Notes: generated by a model not told the origin, from the sequence alone. A stretch of DNA of 64,000 nucleotides from Hysterangium stoloniferum (GCA_015178975.1 WHVD01000018.1:281001-345000); one strand, 5' to 3'. Counted from the first letter of the stretch, positions 11,341 to 23,381 are shown. Translations and numbers: made by a program.

Positions 11341-13007
11341 ATGGATAGTGATGTCACAGAGAATCAAGTAGGAAGTCACACGTGAGCTGCTCACTTTAAG
11401 TTCCTCAATTTTACCAGGATATATATAATACTTTGCTTGAAGGGTGACAGCCTCCTATGCAGTTATGTCTGCCGCTTTGGGCAAGTCCTCTATAACCTTT
11501 ACTCCTCTCGCACACACCTTACGTGAAGACGGCAGCGGTTATTGTCTACGACACCTGCTTGACGTTGGATCGCGAAGTGAAGCACATTTGGCGAGACAGC
11601 AAATTCAGACTAGGAAACTTACTTTATGTAATGGCACGCTATTCTCTTATTGCAACGCTCATATGCAATGTCATAGTAATAAAGGTAGGTCAAGTCATTA
11701 ATGACCGAACGTTGCGTTAATAGTCACTCGTTGGGAGTAATTCATCCAATTTGTTAAAAAAGTGACAGGTACAATCTTTTATGGACTTTTAGGGCATCTA
11801 ACTGTATATCTCCCATCGTGGCTATATTCCAAGGAATGAGTTTCGTTGGTAGTCAAGGTAAAACAATCCTAAACATATCCATGTAACCTGACTGGTCTAT
11901 TCATTAGGTCTTCTGGTTGCGCGAACATATGCAGTAGCACGAGGATCACGAATAGTGTTTGCTTTCCTCAGCGCCCTCACCCTCTTAAACCTTGGAGCAT
12001 TATTGGTGACCATCGTACAGTAACTCTCTGAAACCGACTACTAACCTGCCCTCGAAGGTCGAAGACGTTTCCCAAAACTGCTCGGGAACAATTCATTTGA
12101 CAATGAAGGCGGGTACGTGATTATATAGCTTCCCACTTCGGTCGGTGAATTGAACACGTCGCATCTTAGCTGACATAGGTTCATATACTCTAAAAGACGT
12201 TCCTTTGTAACTCATCCCTGAATAGTGGAAAGCTTCCAGCTCGTTACCACACTCGTATTTGAATCTGTTACAATCATTGTAATATTTCACTATACTCGAC
12301 GGGGATTTATCGAACGAAAACTTCTCTGGACCAGTGAGGAGTCCTTGAGTAGTCTTTTACTCCGCCAAGGTGGGCCTAGGAACTCCTTTCTGTTGCATAA
12401 AACACTTTTAATGTCCAAAGCTCAGGTATATATCGATACATGTGCGTTTTATTTTACATTGACATATTCACAAGTTAAGTTACTGGAATAAAGAATCATA
12501 TTCACCTGGACTCTCATCGATGAGGTCGGCTCACAGGCGAGTGTCGTCGTGGACTATACCGTGATCTCAATTAACAACCTCACTACAGAGAGTTCCCGTA
12601 CGACCTTTGCCATACTTGAAACCGTCAGTTAATTTTTCTAACATGTTCAAATCAGTTCTTCCGGCAAGGGACGGATGCGCCTTTGGAGAACGCGTGTGTC
12701 TCGTCTCTGTATATCCATTAATTTAAATTTGACCTTTTCTAGTATAAGCACCATTCTAATATGCCGCATCATATTGGAAATGCGCGAGGTCGCTATTCGG
12801 AGTATGGCCCCTCCTACAACCATCGTCACTGTATCGACATGGAAAGTTAGGACAGCAATATTGGAGGATTTTGGGGACGATCTTTCATTTTATATGCAAT
12901 ATCAGACTCGTGTACAAAATAATGAGGTCGAGGACACGGAGGAAGAAAGCGACGTGGGTGCCGCTATCAGTATAACGGAGTTTCCATGGGCTAGCGGTTT
13001 TACTTGA
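11341..13007 (+). CDS. DUF6533-type membrane protein, copy 2
   Basis: Likely intact paralogue of 7911-9401. Exons visible: 11341-11381, 11443-11480, 11536-11684, 11793-11848, 11908-12005, 12058-12112, 12226-12369, a short one from about 12,424, and a final one ending at TGA 13,005-13,007. Exon 3 carries the DUF6533 core (VYDTCLTLDREVKHIW). Later exons give several hydrophobic helices, then ILICRIILEMRE and an acidic tail with EDTEEESD. Introns carry good branch sites (TACTAAC at about 12,038-12,044). Intron 2 starts with GC (gcaagt at 11,481) where copy 1 has GT. The junction between exons 3 and 4 is not resolved: the reading frames on each side are clear but no GT gives the needed phase. Confidence 0.75.
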
Positions 13008-13422
13008 AATGAGATTACTGTAATTTGTCATGTTACTTATGAAACGTGTCTCAGATATACAACCAGTTGAAGTAACACAAAACACGCTCGTATCCTTCTT
13101 TTGAGGGTATCGGACGCAGTATATCATATGGGGTTATAAGACAAGTTACGAAAGGTAGGACTGGGCATCTATCCGTTGGGAGGTGAATCGAAAAGCGTAG
13201 TTCTTCGATAATCAAACCTATAACGGGCCAATTTCTCAGGGGGGCGGGAATAAGATGCAGTCAGTTAACAACAGTGCAGGAAAACATAACCAGACTAAAA
13301 CGAACAGTTACGTCTGGCTCCGATCGGTCTATATCACTCAATGCATTACAATAATAACAATAGCAGATAAAGCGATACGGGAAATTCCACTATTTCCCTC
13401 ATCTCATTCAAAACATGTCCGT

Positions 13423-14828
13423 CTATACCAGTTGTTCATCCTCCTCATCAATTTTACTATGACCTGCTTGAGGCTTCTGGAAACTACCTGCCCGGCGGGC
13501 AGCCTTCAAATGTTCGTAGAATGGGACAGCCACTGAGGACAGAGTTGATATAGACGATGTCTCTGTGATTGTGGCCTCGACATCCGAATCATCGGCATCA
13601 TCCGAAGCCTGGGCATGGGACGTTGGTATCCTCGCCCCTGAAAATGGATCAATGTATTCTCCTACAGGGTGTTGTGGTCAGACTGAATGTTATAAACATT
13701 AACTTGATGAAAGGTACTGACTTGGTGGTGGTGGATCAGATGGCGAGGCAAATGGATTCGACCAAGTACCCATATTCGGCGTAGCAGGCATGCTGTTTGG
13801 AGTAGGCGGGACTTCTCGATCAGGATTAGCTCTCATAAGGGGCACAGTAGTGTTATAGCCATTCCGACTATTACGAAGTGTGGCCTCGCCGTAGTGCTGT
13901 TGCTTCGTCATGGCATTTCGTGGTCCTGAGGTAAATGGGGTTTCTGAGGCTTTGTGGTTGCGACGCGCCCGGTGGTAAAGCATAAAAAGGCCACCGATCG
14001 CCATGAGTGTGAGGAGAGCTGCTGTTGGCGCTATTGTAGCGGGAAGATCTATGGTCTTGACCCTTATAGTGGATGCCGGCATTGTCCTGGTTGGGGACAG
14101 AATCCAGTTCTGAAGAAAATATAACAAAAAATGACCCACGCAACCATGGTGGTGGTAATTTGAATCGTACTGTTCGTGCCTGGAGCTGTTATTGTCATGC
14201 TAGCGTCATATTACGATAGGCACTAAGTAGCTTGAGGTAACAATACATACGTAACTGGCCACGTGGTGGTGATACTATATTCCACAGGAAGAAGTTTATT
14301 TTGTAGTGTTGACTTAAAAAGAACAGGAGTATACGTCAGAGAGATGCAATAACGAAACGTGGAAGAGGTTTTACCAGGTATGGTAGTGCACACCGTTTTG
14401 TATTGTTCAGCAATGATTAGAGTAGTTTTGATACATAAAAGATACCCTACTCACGTCCCAGGCCATATGGGGTTTGTATTTGTCGGAAGGGGGGGGGAAA
14501 TAGATGGATTGTCGGAGGAAGTCTCAGTAGTGGTTGTGGCTGGAATTGGTTGACTATTGAGGTCGGATGGAGAGTATGACGCATACGCCTCGTTAGTGTG
14601 AAAAATATTCAACAGATACGGCGACCGAAGTCTGGACGACATACGGAAGAGGGGGTGGGTAACCCGTAGGTATGGTGCTGTCTGACCTTGTGTTTCAACG
14701 CAGAGGCGAGGAATGAGGAAAACAACGCAAATGGGACACTACCACACTCACGTTGGTGTAGATGTTGTGTTATCCGAGCCATTCGTGTTGTCCCCGGACT
14801 GACGTCTACGCTGGGTATAGTGCGCCAT
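13423..14828 (-). CDS. Mid2-like single-pass membrane protein, Ser/Thr-rich ectodomain
   Basis: A multi-exon minus-strand gene. Exon 1 (14828-14752) starts MAHYTQRRRQSG. Exon 2 begins at 14,686. Further short exons are rich in Ser, Thr and Pro (ATTTTETSSDNPSISPP; MTITAPGTNSTIQITTTM). One membrane helix follows (TIAPTAALLTLMAIGGLFML, about 14,055-13,985), then basic residues YHRARRNHK, marking the cytoplasmic side. Exon 13,661-13,423, joined in phase after a 60-bp intron (13,721-13,662), gives an acidic tail ending EEDEQLV. Such Ser/Thr-rich single-pass proteins are common in Agaricomycetes and are often compared with fungal wall sensors; the function here is inferred from architecture only. 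Some ectodomain junctions are uncertain. Confidence 0.6.
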
Positions 14829-16532
14829 GGTAGAAGATAAGATAATGGTGAAGGGATGAAGGTCGTTGTCTAGACCACATCTCAGCACAATGCTATGTAA
14901 AGCTTGGGAACAAAATAATGGCAGCGATATGGCACCTGATGTAGATTTTCATGAGAACAGCGTCTATTGTTATGGACTTCGGTATCAACCCATCAAACAA
15001 TTGGATGGGTATTTTGTAAGGAAGCGCGCATAGTCATTGTCAAACGAACCACATTTCGTCCAGATGGGACGAAACAGTTGACAATTTTTTCCCGATAATC
15101 TGATCGCTACGTTTCCTACGCCATGATGTGAGACCATAGACTGGCAAAGTTCGCACTTCAGCTTATTCAAGCCAGACAGAAATGTGATGTTCTTTGATGG
15201 CATATTTATGTAATTAGACAAAGGCTCGGAATACTTCAGTGATTTCCACTTTAATATTGTGCTTATAGTGTTAAGTATAGTCGCCGAAATCGACCAGGGA
15301 AAAGCCTCTCAAAAATGCCATTTGTTCTTAATCTGTTTACAATGCAGCCCAATAATTGTGTTCCCTGTCCTTCACATGATCCAGTTCGCGTATCACTGTT
15401 GTGGCAACCGAAGCGCCATGGCGCTCTTCAAACTTAAGCGATGGCTATCCAAATTATACTGTGACGCATAAGTCCTGTTTTTTTGAGAGAGGATTGAGCT
15501 TTGTTTTGAGCTGTAACGGCCAGATATGATGATCTGAAATAAAATTCTACAAAAAGTGGAGTCCTCATCCTGATATTTCTCGGACCATGCGGTTGAACTC
15601 CTGGATAAACACTCTTTACAATTCGCTATGATAAGGAGGTTGGATTTTCAGGAGGTTTTTTATGATGCGGAGACGTTTAATATCCTATTGGCGTGAACCT
15701 CGAATGAAACCTGGATTTGGTTAACAGTGAACACCACGTGGAGCGGGAGGGATATGGTGAGTTCAAATTTCCCAAACAGATCGTTGTCCTTCGTGGTGGC
15801 ACGCTCACCTTGGAACACCCTCATCTAAACACCCGGCTAATTGCCGGCACACCTAGAGAACAGTTGGGATTTCTTAGGGACGACCGTGCCACGCGGGATG
15901 AGAGCTGTCATGACACCGCCGGTTGAATTATATACTTCAGATCCTGTCGGTGCTATCGTTCGGGATTCTTTTAAATAACAATAAGTACAAGTTCAATTGG
16001 CCGATTTTAATCAGAAGTATGGGAATTGGACAAGCGACGAGAACGATTTTGCGTGCCGATCCTGGCGTCTTGAACGAGCTTCAATGTGCTGCGGGCATTG
16101 TAGAGTTCGTCGAAGCGTGCCCTTGTGAGGGGAGTGAATGAATGAATTACTGCGTGCAGAGTGTTGACTTCGATATGGTTTGAACAACGAATGAAGGCAT
16201 GTGTTTTGGTGAACTCACGGAGATGATGGCAGTGGGGAGACGACGCAGAGCTCTAGTATTGTCGCTGACCATCTACAATCAAAATAATCGGCTGCAGCCC
16301 CCCACGAGATGAGATGTTTCGCGTCGTCCTCCCGAAAAAACTGACGGACAGGACGATTGTTGAAATGATCGTTAGATGTTCTATTTATAGCAGTTTCCTT
16401 CAGTTTTGAAAATACCATGATACAAACCATCTCTGTCATTTGTTCGTGACTGGCAAGCTAATAGAGTTCTATTGCGTCGCCACCGCTCTTTTGCATGACC
16501 AGAAAAGATCGGGCCGTGCTCAAGCCAAAGAC
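14829..16532. other. About 1.7 kb without a supported gene
   Basis: No recognisable coding unit. The stretch 15,717-15,926 (plus) has a protein-like open frame ([19 protein letters not shown]) that might be an old gene fragment. The rest shows only short open frames. Confidence 0.35.
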
Positions 16533-17010
16533 TTAAGCGAGACGAAGGTCCAGCAGGCCGGGAGGTTGAGTGTTAGGAACAGCCCAATGAAGCCTGGCAG
16601 AGAGGTTGAGTACACATGTACAGGAGGACTCGATGTAAATTTTGTAGGCGTCGCTGCGCCAACGCCCCAACAATTGGATTTCATAGTCGGGGAACCCTGC
16701 TTCAGCAGCGGAGGAAGCCGCGCCTCTACGAAAGGAGTGACCTGCAAAGGAGGCAGAATTGAAACCGGCAGTTTGGAGGAGGGATTTGAGAGAAGACACG
16801 AAGAGTGAGTACTGGAGGGGGGACCCATCGCTGTTGCAAAACAGCGGTGAATTGGGAGTGTGTGGATCTACAGTGAAGAGGTATTTGAGGGCTATTGTGA
16901 GCAGAAAAACCTCGAATGTGCCTGCAAATCCTCCTAACTGCTGAAGACGTTGTAGAGCGACTAGTAAACAATGCGGCTGTTGTACTAGTAGGCTAAATAA
17001 TGAAAGGACA
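16533..17010 (-). pseudogene. Tyrosine recombinase, C-terminal catalytic domain of a broken element
   Basis: Read on the minus strand from about 17,010 to the stop at 16,533. The conserved core is SPLFCNSDGSPLQYSLFVS, then the His-x-x-Arg box in AGHSFRRGAAS, then EIQLLGRWRSDAYKIYI, which holds the Tyr nucleophile. This is the C-terminal half of a tyrosine recombinase of the kind found in Crypton/DIRS-type fungal elements. The first catalytic Arg and the DNA-binding N-terminus are not found: going upstream the frame meets a TAA and shifts near 17,050. It is therefore a relic. The family name is inferred from motifs only. Confidence 0.65.
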
Positions 17011-17675
17011 ATTAGCCCGAAGATGACACCCGTGTTTTTGGTGGTTGTCGTTGGCAGTCGTTAAAGTAGGCTGAAACGGTGACTACTGCGTTAGTGAGAG
17101 TTATTCCGAGACAAGCTTCACCCTTTTCTTTCATCTTCGTGAAGATAAGAGCGGGTTTTTCTTCAGGAATATTCTCTATGAGTTGAAGTTCAAGGAAATT
17201 AAATGTTAGTTTGGGAAGTGAATGTCTGATTGCGCTGCAAGCCACCTCTTTGACATCGAAACTCTGGAGTCATGTATAGACAAACATTTACCAAATCCAG
17301 CGTTGAAGCAGATCCTCGGTGAAGCAAATCATTGGTAAGCATTTAATGGGACAATGTATCTGGGCGGTGATAGTGCCAGTTGTTCATTCGACCACGGTTG
17401 GATCCGAAGCTCACCCCAACCCCGAGGCTTTTATGAACCCTGCGGACAATGGTTTCCAAAAGCATGGCGGCGGAAATGAATGTCTGCTTCGGAAGCGTTG
17501 TAGTCCATGCTTTATTAGTTATAGTAGTTCCACACCTGCAAACACGCTCCTGGCTCACAACAAGCATGAGTAAAATCGTCTTGTTATCTCGTTTTTAGCC
17601 CACTATTTCTAACGGTACAAAAGTCGACTATCGTGACAAGGACCGTGTAGATTCATCTTTTGTAGAACCTGAGAA
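17011..17675. other. Remains of recombinase upstream region; no intact gene
   Basis: The minus-strand open frame 17,012-17,245 continues into the recombinase after a frame change but matches nothing I know. The rest of the interval up to the first gene of the membrane-protein array has only short open frames. Confidence 0.35.
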
Positions 17676-18560
17676 ATGAACCATGGTGAGAATGTCAATC
17701 GTTCATTTACAATCCATCTAATCGACATCTATATATCAGAACAAATTGCGAAAGATCCCAATTCCACCCATGCAGAAATGGGCCGCGGTGAGAGTTTCCG
17801 TCGTTCATTTACTATCCATCTAATCGACATATGTATATCAGGACAGATTGCGGAAGATCCCAATTCCAGCCATGCGGATCACCTCGATACCATTTGCAAG
17901 GGATTTGATATCCTTGCCCTGGCAGTATGTCGACTTCTTTCCAAAGAATAGACTCAACTAATGGCACCAATAACCATACTTCAGGCGACATTCATGTGTG
18001 CGATCCAATCGCAAGTGTTGAGTACCACGCTAAGTGGTCTCCCAGATACCACAGCTGTCCGTGCTACGAACACATTTTATCTGTCAGGACTTACCCTCGA
18101 CTTTTGTTCTGCGTGTCTGGCCTGCCTCTCATCCCGCTGGTTCCAAAGGCTCACAAATGCTGAGAAGAAGTATCTTCAGGCTGTTTTCTCAACTCGAGCG
18201 AGAATACAGTCTCAACGGGCGGCTCTCGACCATGGTCCCCAAACCAAACAATCTCTCGAGCGGGGCGAAGGCGATTCACTCGAGTATACGCAATGGTCTT
18301 TGTCTGAACGAATATTAATCTCGTGGTACAGCATGTCACTGTTCGTACCTATGGGATTCCTGATATTGGGTACCGTATGCATGGTAGTAGGACTGTATAT
18401 ATATGTATGGTCCCAGCATCCGCTGCCCGTATCCATCACGGTATCCTTGGCTGGCATTGTAACCCTGCCATTTATAATCGGCGTGTTTTCAATTGGAAGA
18501 GCTGATGAGAGGCGTAGAACGGTTATTCGACGTTTGAGCAGGATGCAGGGTGATTGGTGA
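17676..18560 (+). CDS. QGDW-family membrane protein, copy 1
   Basis: One of five paralogues in this window. Exons: 17676-17685 (a tiny first exon), a 48-bp extra exon ending at 17,787, 17842-17924, and 17985-18560. The phase-1 then phase-0 pattern is the same as in copies 2-5. The protein carries DHLDTICKGFDILALA, then SGLTLDFCSACLACLSSRWFQRLT, two hydrophobic hairpins around LGTVCMVVGLYIYVW and SLAGIVTLPFIIGVFSIG, and ends RLSRMQGDW. I count three or four membrane segments. The layout recalls DUF6535-type Agaricomycete membrane proteins, but the match is weak. The first exon is much shorter than the 166 nt in copies 2 and 5, so the 5' end may be degraded. An ATG at 17,961 lies inside the last intron. 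Confidence 0.6.
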
Positions 18561-19911
18561 CTGTATGCGAGTGCATTTTTGGAACTGAATCCCTGTGTTA
18601 TTTATGTAACATATAAATTTAAAAGAATCTATGGCGGTCCCTGGTCGGTCGTATGTTCAAAATGTGAATAGGTCTCGCGCTCTGCCACATTTGTTGCGAC
18701 TTTTTCTACAACATCCGGTTTGTCTCTTGCATAATCGAATATTTTAGATGATTTCTGACTCAATAGACTGTGTTTTAAGGCAATACCTATCGGGAACCGG
18801 GAACATGTTTGAATAATATCACAGCACAAAGTACTTTCCCCTCCACAAAGCATTACGCATGCTTGTTGGATATTTACAACCAAACATGTCCTTGTGGCTT
18901 ATTATCTCTGTCGTTGCTATTTATTCACCATTCTGTGCTTGTTCGATATTTACAAAAGAAACATGTCCTTGTGCTTTCTTATCTCTGTCGTTGTTAGTCC
19001 TTCACCATTATATCCGACGTCTCATTCAATTTTCTCCTGCCTCTGGTCTGCCTTCGCCGAGTGGCACATTGTTTACACTTCAGTTCGCTACTCCGGCGAA
19101 AATTCTATATATTTAAGTAGTACCATTGTTCCAATATTCAAAGAATCCTTCACGAATTGGGAGTACAATAAAATGTAATATCCTGCCTGCAATGCACCTA
19201 TCTTATTCGTTTGGATGCGCAACTGTGACGATCTATTAAGGGGTATCACAGTGGAAGATTTGAGGGTCGTTTTGCTACGGGTTTCATTTGTATTTCTTGT
19301 CTAAATCCAGCTGTCAATAGGCTTCAATTATTTTCCGTTTGACAGAGTAGGCAACAATTTACTCGTTGCAAACGGATGGATACTGCAATACAACATGTCT
19401 CATCCTTTACACACCCCTTATAGTTCGAGTCCTTGCAGCTCACATATTGAGTTGCAAAATGCAACAGGTCCGCCACAGATGCCGTTCCAAAACGCATTTA
19501 GAGGCGTTTTTCAAAGCTGAATCCACAAACGTTTGGCGAATCGGACGTCACTATGATCCTCCCTAATGTAAAAATAAAAATAAAATAGACTGTAACAGAC
19601 TGCTGTGTGGCAGTTGACTCTTCTAGATATGTAAACGTTTTTGCTTGCCAGGGAAGCGCCAAATGTGCAGTTGGAATTGGAAGATCGAACTCACGTCAGA
19701 TTGCAGCACTGATTGCTAAGAGGTCGAACCAGTGGAAGGCTTACAGCTCATGCCGAACATCAATTTGTTTTATCAATATATTTTGGTTTTGCAGCGCCTC
19801 CATAATCCAGATCGCCAGACTATTTTCAATGGAAGGCAGGAAGTCCTGAAGCACTGCCAACACCGCTTGGCCTGTTCCTTATTTCTGCGAAGAAGTATAC
19901 CACTTTCTAGC
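18561..19911. other. About 1.35 kb intergenic, no gene seen
   Basis: Between copies 1 and 2 of the membrane-protein family. Around 18,860-19,000 a short C/T-rich stretch repeats the word catgtccttgtg and ttatctctgtcgttg two or three times. Otherwise nothing recognisable. Confidence 0.4.
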
Positions 19912-20867
19912 ATGGCAGTTGAAACAATCTCCTCAATTATTCGGAGTCAACTTAGTTGGTTATCGATTACAAGAGGCGATGTCGGTCGAAGAGACTCAAT
20001 GGACACGTTGTGTTCCCCAATATCCGACACTTCGTCGATAGCAAAAGGTAGAGTGGAAGCTGGGATCCTGGAAAGCGGTAAGGTTGTTTTACCGTGTGTT
20101 TTCACTCGCTGACTCTGTAATCGTTTCCTACATATAAGGCTGGGGTAAAAATCACGGGTCACCCCATGAAACTGATGTCGACCACCTCGATGTTCTTTGT
20201 AAGGGATTCGAGATGATAGCATTCGGGGTATGCGAATGCATGGTGCCCAACATATTACACGCACTGACTATTTCATTCTTAGGCTACATGCTTATCCGCA
20301 GTGCAATCGCAAGTAATGAGCACCACACTCAGTCTTCCCGACAGCACCGCCATCCGTACCATAAATGCATTTTATCTCTCCGGGCTCATTTTCGACCTCA
20401 TCACTGCCTGCCTCGCCATCCTCACATCCCGCTGGCTTCAAAGACTCACAAATTCCGAAAAACATTACCTCCAGCACAGTTTTGCAACGCAAGCCAAGGC
20501 AGCGTCTGAAGCCAGAACCCTGAATTTGAACCAAACATCAGAACATAAACAATCCCTAGACCAGGACAATGACACGATTTCGAGTTCCGAGGAGGAGTCT
20601 TTTTCTTCATACGAAAAAATACTCATTCCATGGTTCAGCCTGGCGCTTTTCGTGCCGATGCTATTCCTTGCGCTTGGTGGCGTATGCATGTTAGCCGGAT
20701 TATATACTTATGCATGGTCACAACAACCCCTTCCTGTAGCAGTCGTGATGTCATTAGCCGGGTTTTCTACCCTGCCGTTTATTGTCGGCGTTTTTGCAAT
20801 TGGAAGAGCGGATGGAAGGCGCAGACGAATCATTCGGCGCTTAAGCAGGATACAGGGAGATTGGTGA
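19912..20867 (+). CDS. QGDW-family membrane protein, copy 2
   Basis: Three exons, 19912-20077 (166 nt), 20139-20227 (89 nt) and 20283-20867, give 279 residues with junctions in phase 1 and phase 0. Introns are 61 and 55 bp with GTAAGG and GTATGC donors. Exon 1 encodes a polar N-terminal region. Exon 2 carries DHLDVLCKGFEMIAFG. Exon 3 holds the hydrophobic core: SGLIFDLITACLAILTSRWLQRLT, a Ser/Glu-rich cytosolic loop, LGGVCMLAGLYTYAW, SLAGFSTLPFIVGVFAIG, then a basic ADGRRRRIIRRL and the C-terminal QGDW. The conserved charged end suggests a cytosolic C-terminus. Function unknown. Confidence 0.75.
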
Positions 20868-21981
20868 CTGCATTGGTTTCGGGGGATATTAATAGAAGTC
20901 TTCATCTGTTTGTGGTGCTCTATTTCCTCTTACATGTCGTCTATAGCCCTCGACGCTAGTCTGCCAGTGCCATCCCATAAAGCTATGTTCATTAATCAAA
21001 CACTATGGTGGCTTTTTTCATAAACACAGCCTTTGGCACGCGCTGTCGCATGACAGAAGTTCCCAGTGACAATCTGTTTCGACACCCCAGCTGGCGGTCT
21101 CTTCTGGGCGGTGCCCATCCATTGTCAATTTAAGCCAGTTACGTAGGAATCAGAAATCAGGAAGTCTTTTAGGGCGAGCTATGCATGCACTCGTCCATTA
21201 TGTATATATGAGTTGATTCCTCCATGAGGCGACCGCACAGCCACATGCCGGTGCTGAGTTCCCTTTACAACACTTCAAACACCTTGTGCACGCGCCATTA
21301 TTTTCTTGACCTTCTAAGGGCCAAAATTTCTACCTTGTGTGGGACAAATGGGCCGGAAGTCTCAGGTTCCAGGATGAATTATACTGGGTAAAGCATGCGC
21401 CACTAGCTCCCCCTCAAATATTTCCGTCGATAATACATCATAGAGGAGGCATGACAAGACCTTCAATGCCTTTCTCTGATATTTGAGGACATTTCATTTT
21501 GTGAAAAATAATATCGTGACAACCAGAAATGAAGAAACAGTGATAGCTTCCAGTTGTGGTATCAGTTCCAACCACGGTATCATATAACCGAAGAGCGGCG
21601 ACAGGCTTAGAACCGCGTCTCCTGCCCTCGGAGGGCAAAGCGCACACCGGAATTGCCACATTCACTTCTCGTTTATCAGTTCTTTTTATTAATATCAAGA
21701 ATTGCAACCACGATGATCGGCGGTTGGCCCCTTGATGAGGTGGTGGGGATGCTTCGTACCTCCGACACGGAAAGTGTATTGTACTGGGGCTGAGGCTGTT
21801 CAGCCTAAGGGTGTCATGACTTCAAGTATCATTATTACTACTAGTGCAGGCAGCATCACAATATGTTTGCTGACATGTACTTTTTTACACATTACAGGAA
21901 AATGGCATTCTAACTCCAAAACTTACACAATTATTACAAGAAGAATCCGGAAAAACAAGCAAGAAACATCAAAGCACTGAT
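20868..21981. other. About 1.1 kb intergenic
   Basis: No gene is supported. A minus-strand open frame at 21,707-21,438 is the longest candidate but has no known motif. Confidence 0.35.
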
Positions 21982-23381
21982 TCATTCGGTCTTAACCCTC
22001 TCATACCCGCCCGCCCTACCCTGACTACTCTCCCTACCCCACCACCAAAAGCTCGCAACACCGGCACCGCCGTTCTCCTCAGGATCACCATCATCCACAA
22101 CATCCAGGTCCCCAAATACATATCCACCGTCGTCATCATCTCGCCCAATCTCAACATACTTGCCTTTATCAGCGTCACCAGGCGGGGGACGTGGCGGGGA
22201 GGGTGCAGACCCGAGAGAAGAAGAGAGGGGGTTAGATGGAGATGAAGAGTCGACGACCGGTGCAGGTGCAGATGTACCGGCTAACACGGAGAACGTGGAA
22301 GAAGATGGATCATGTGTTGGAACCGGCGGCAACGCCGCCAATTCAGCTTCGAGGGCACGACGACGCGCGAGGATCTGTGCGTGGTTGCGCTGGAGGTCGT
22401 GGTGTCTGTCGATGGCGGTTGATGTTCCCGTGGTGGGGGGTTGCGGTGCGGGGTGATTTGTGGCTTGGGTTCTGATTGCGGTTCCAGAGGTCGATGTCGA
22501 CGTGGACGTAGATGCATGCTGTGGAGTCTGTCTCGCAGCCGTCGTAACATCCCCCGGGGTCGGCTCCACAAAAGCAGCAATTTGCGGCCCATATAGGCGC
22601 CACAGTCCCAGCAGAGCCTGTGCTGGAGCACTCATCACCATCGCAGCGGTGGAAGTAGGCGGTGGCGTCTGCGCGTGAGCTGAAAAAGGCGGCGAATCTA
22701 GTCCTCCGCCATTCAGACCAGCACCCGCACCCGCACCCGCACCCGCACCCGCACCCACGCCAGCGCCATCACCAAAGCCCATACCCGCACCCGTGACCCC
22801 ACCGCCAACCCCCATAACACCCGCAACCCACACCAATGCTGCTCTCCCAGCCCTCGCAAGGTACTCCCAAAACTGACCCCGAACTTCTCCGATCTTGAGA
22901 TCGATCACGGGCTCATTGGTGAGGAGGAACGGGTGCAAGTGATTTGTGTATATGTATGAAGAGCCTTGTGTGTATGGGAGTGAGAGATAGAGGAAGAAGA
23001 GCGTTTTAGCCGGGGTGTAGAACGGGATCCTGTGCGCTATGGGCGTTAGACGTTGATCTCTCGAAGGATGACGAGTGAGCGAGGACAGACCAGCTTACAG
23101 CCCATCCAGCTATATACTCTGCTCCGATTATAATGCCTAGGACAGACCTTGGACTGGGTGAGTCGACACAGGTATCAAGTGAAACGGAAACACACCAATA
23201 CATCAACCATCTCTCAATCTCACTCTCATCGGCCGGTCTTTTCGAAAGGGTCTTATACGAGGCATAAGTTGGATATAGAAATGCCGTCGTCGCACTAGAT
23301 ATATCAGTTGGAGTGTAGGTAAATATTCGGCATAGCCTCACAAACGCACCTGATCACATGTAAAACGAGATAAACCAACAT
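21982..23381 (-). CDS. YOP1: TB2/DP1/HVA22 (REEP/Yop1) family ER-shaping protein
   Basis: Four exons, 23381-23350, 23294-23196, 23147-23091 and 23029-21982, splice in phase to 411 residues. The TB2/DP1/HVA22 domain fills about residues 8-100: TTAFLYPTYASYKTL, ERWLMYW, SVLGIIIGAEYIAGW and IPFYTPAKTLFFLYLSLP, ending with the YTQGSSYIY block. Proteins of this family form hydrophobic hairpins that bend tubular ER membrane. The long C-terminal extension is unusual: a Gly-Ala run near residue 140 (encoded by acccgc repeats at about 22,725-22,755), then Pro/Ser/Thr-rich sequence, a short charged helix (ARRRALEAELAAL) and an acidic tail. Yeast Yop1 is about 180 residues, so this protein is more than twice as long. 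The assignment is firm; the extension's role is unknown. Confidence 0.85.

Noticed and set aside
17961-18560. Single-exon reading of membrane-protein copy 1 from ATG 17,961
   Set aside because: That ATG is inside the last intron; all five paralogues share an upstream exon ending in a CKGF/CRGF/CQGF-type stretch joined at the same splice point.
22160-22678. Plus-strand open frames within the YOP1 region
   Set aside because: Shadow frames of the GC-rich, low-complexity C-terminal coding sequence; the minus strand has the spliced, conserved protein.
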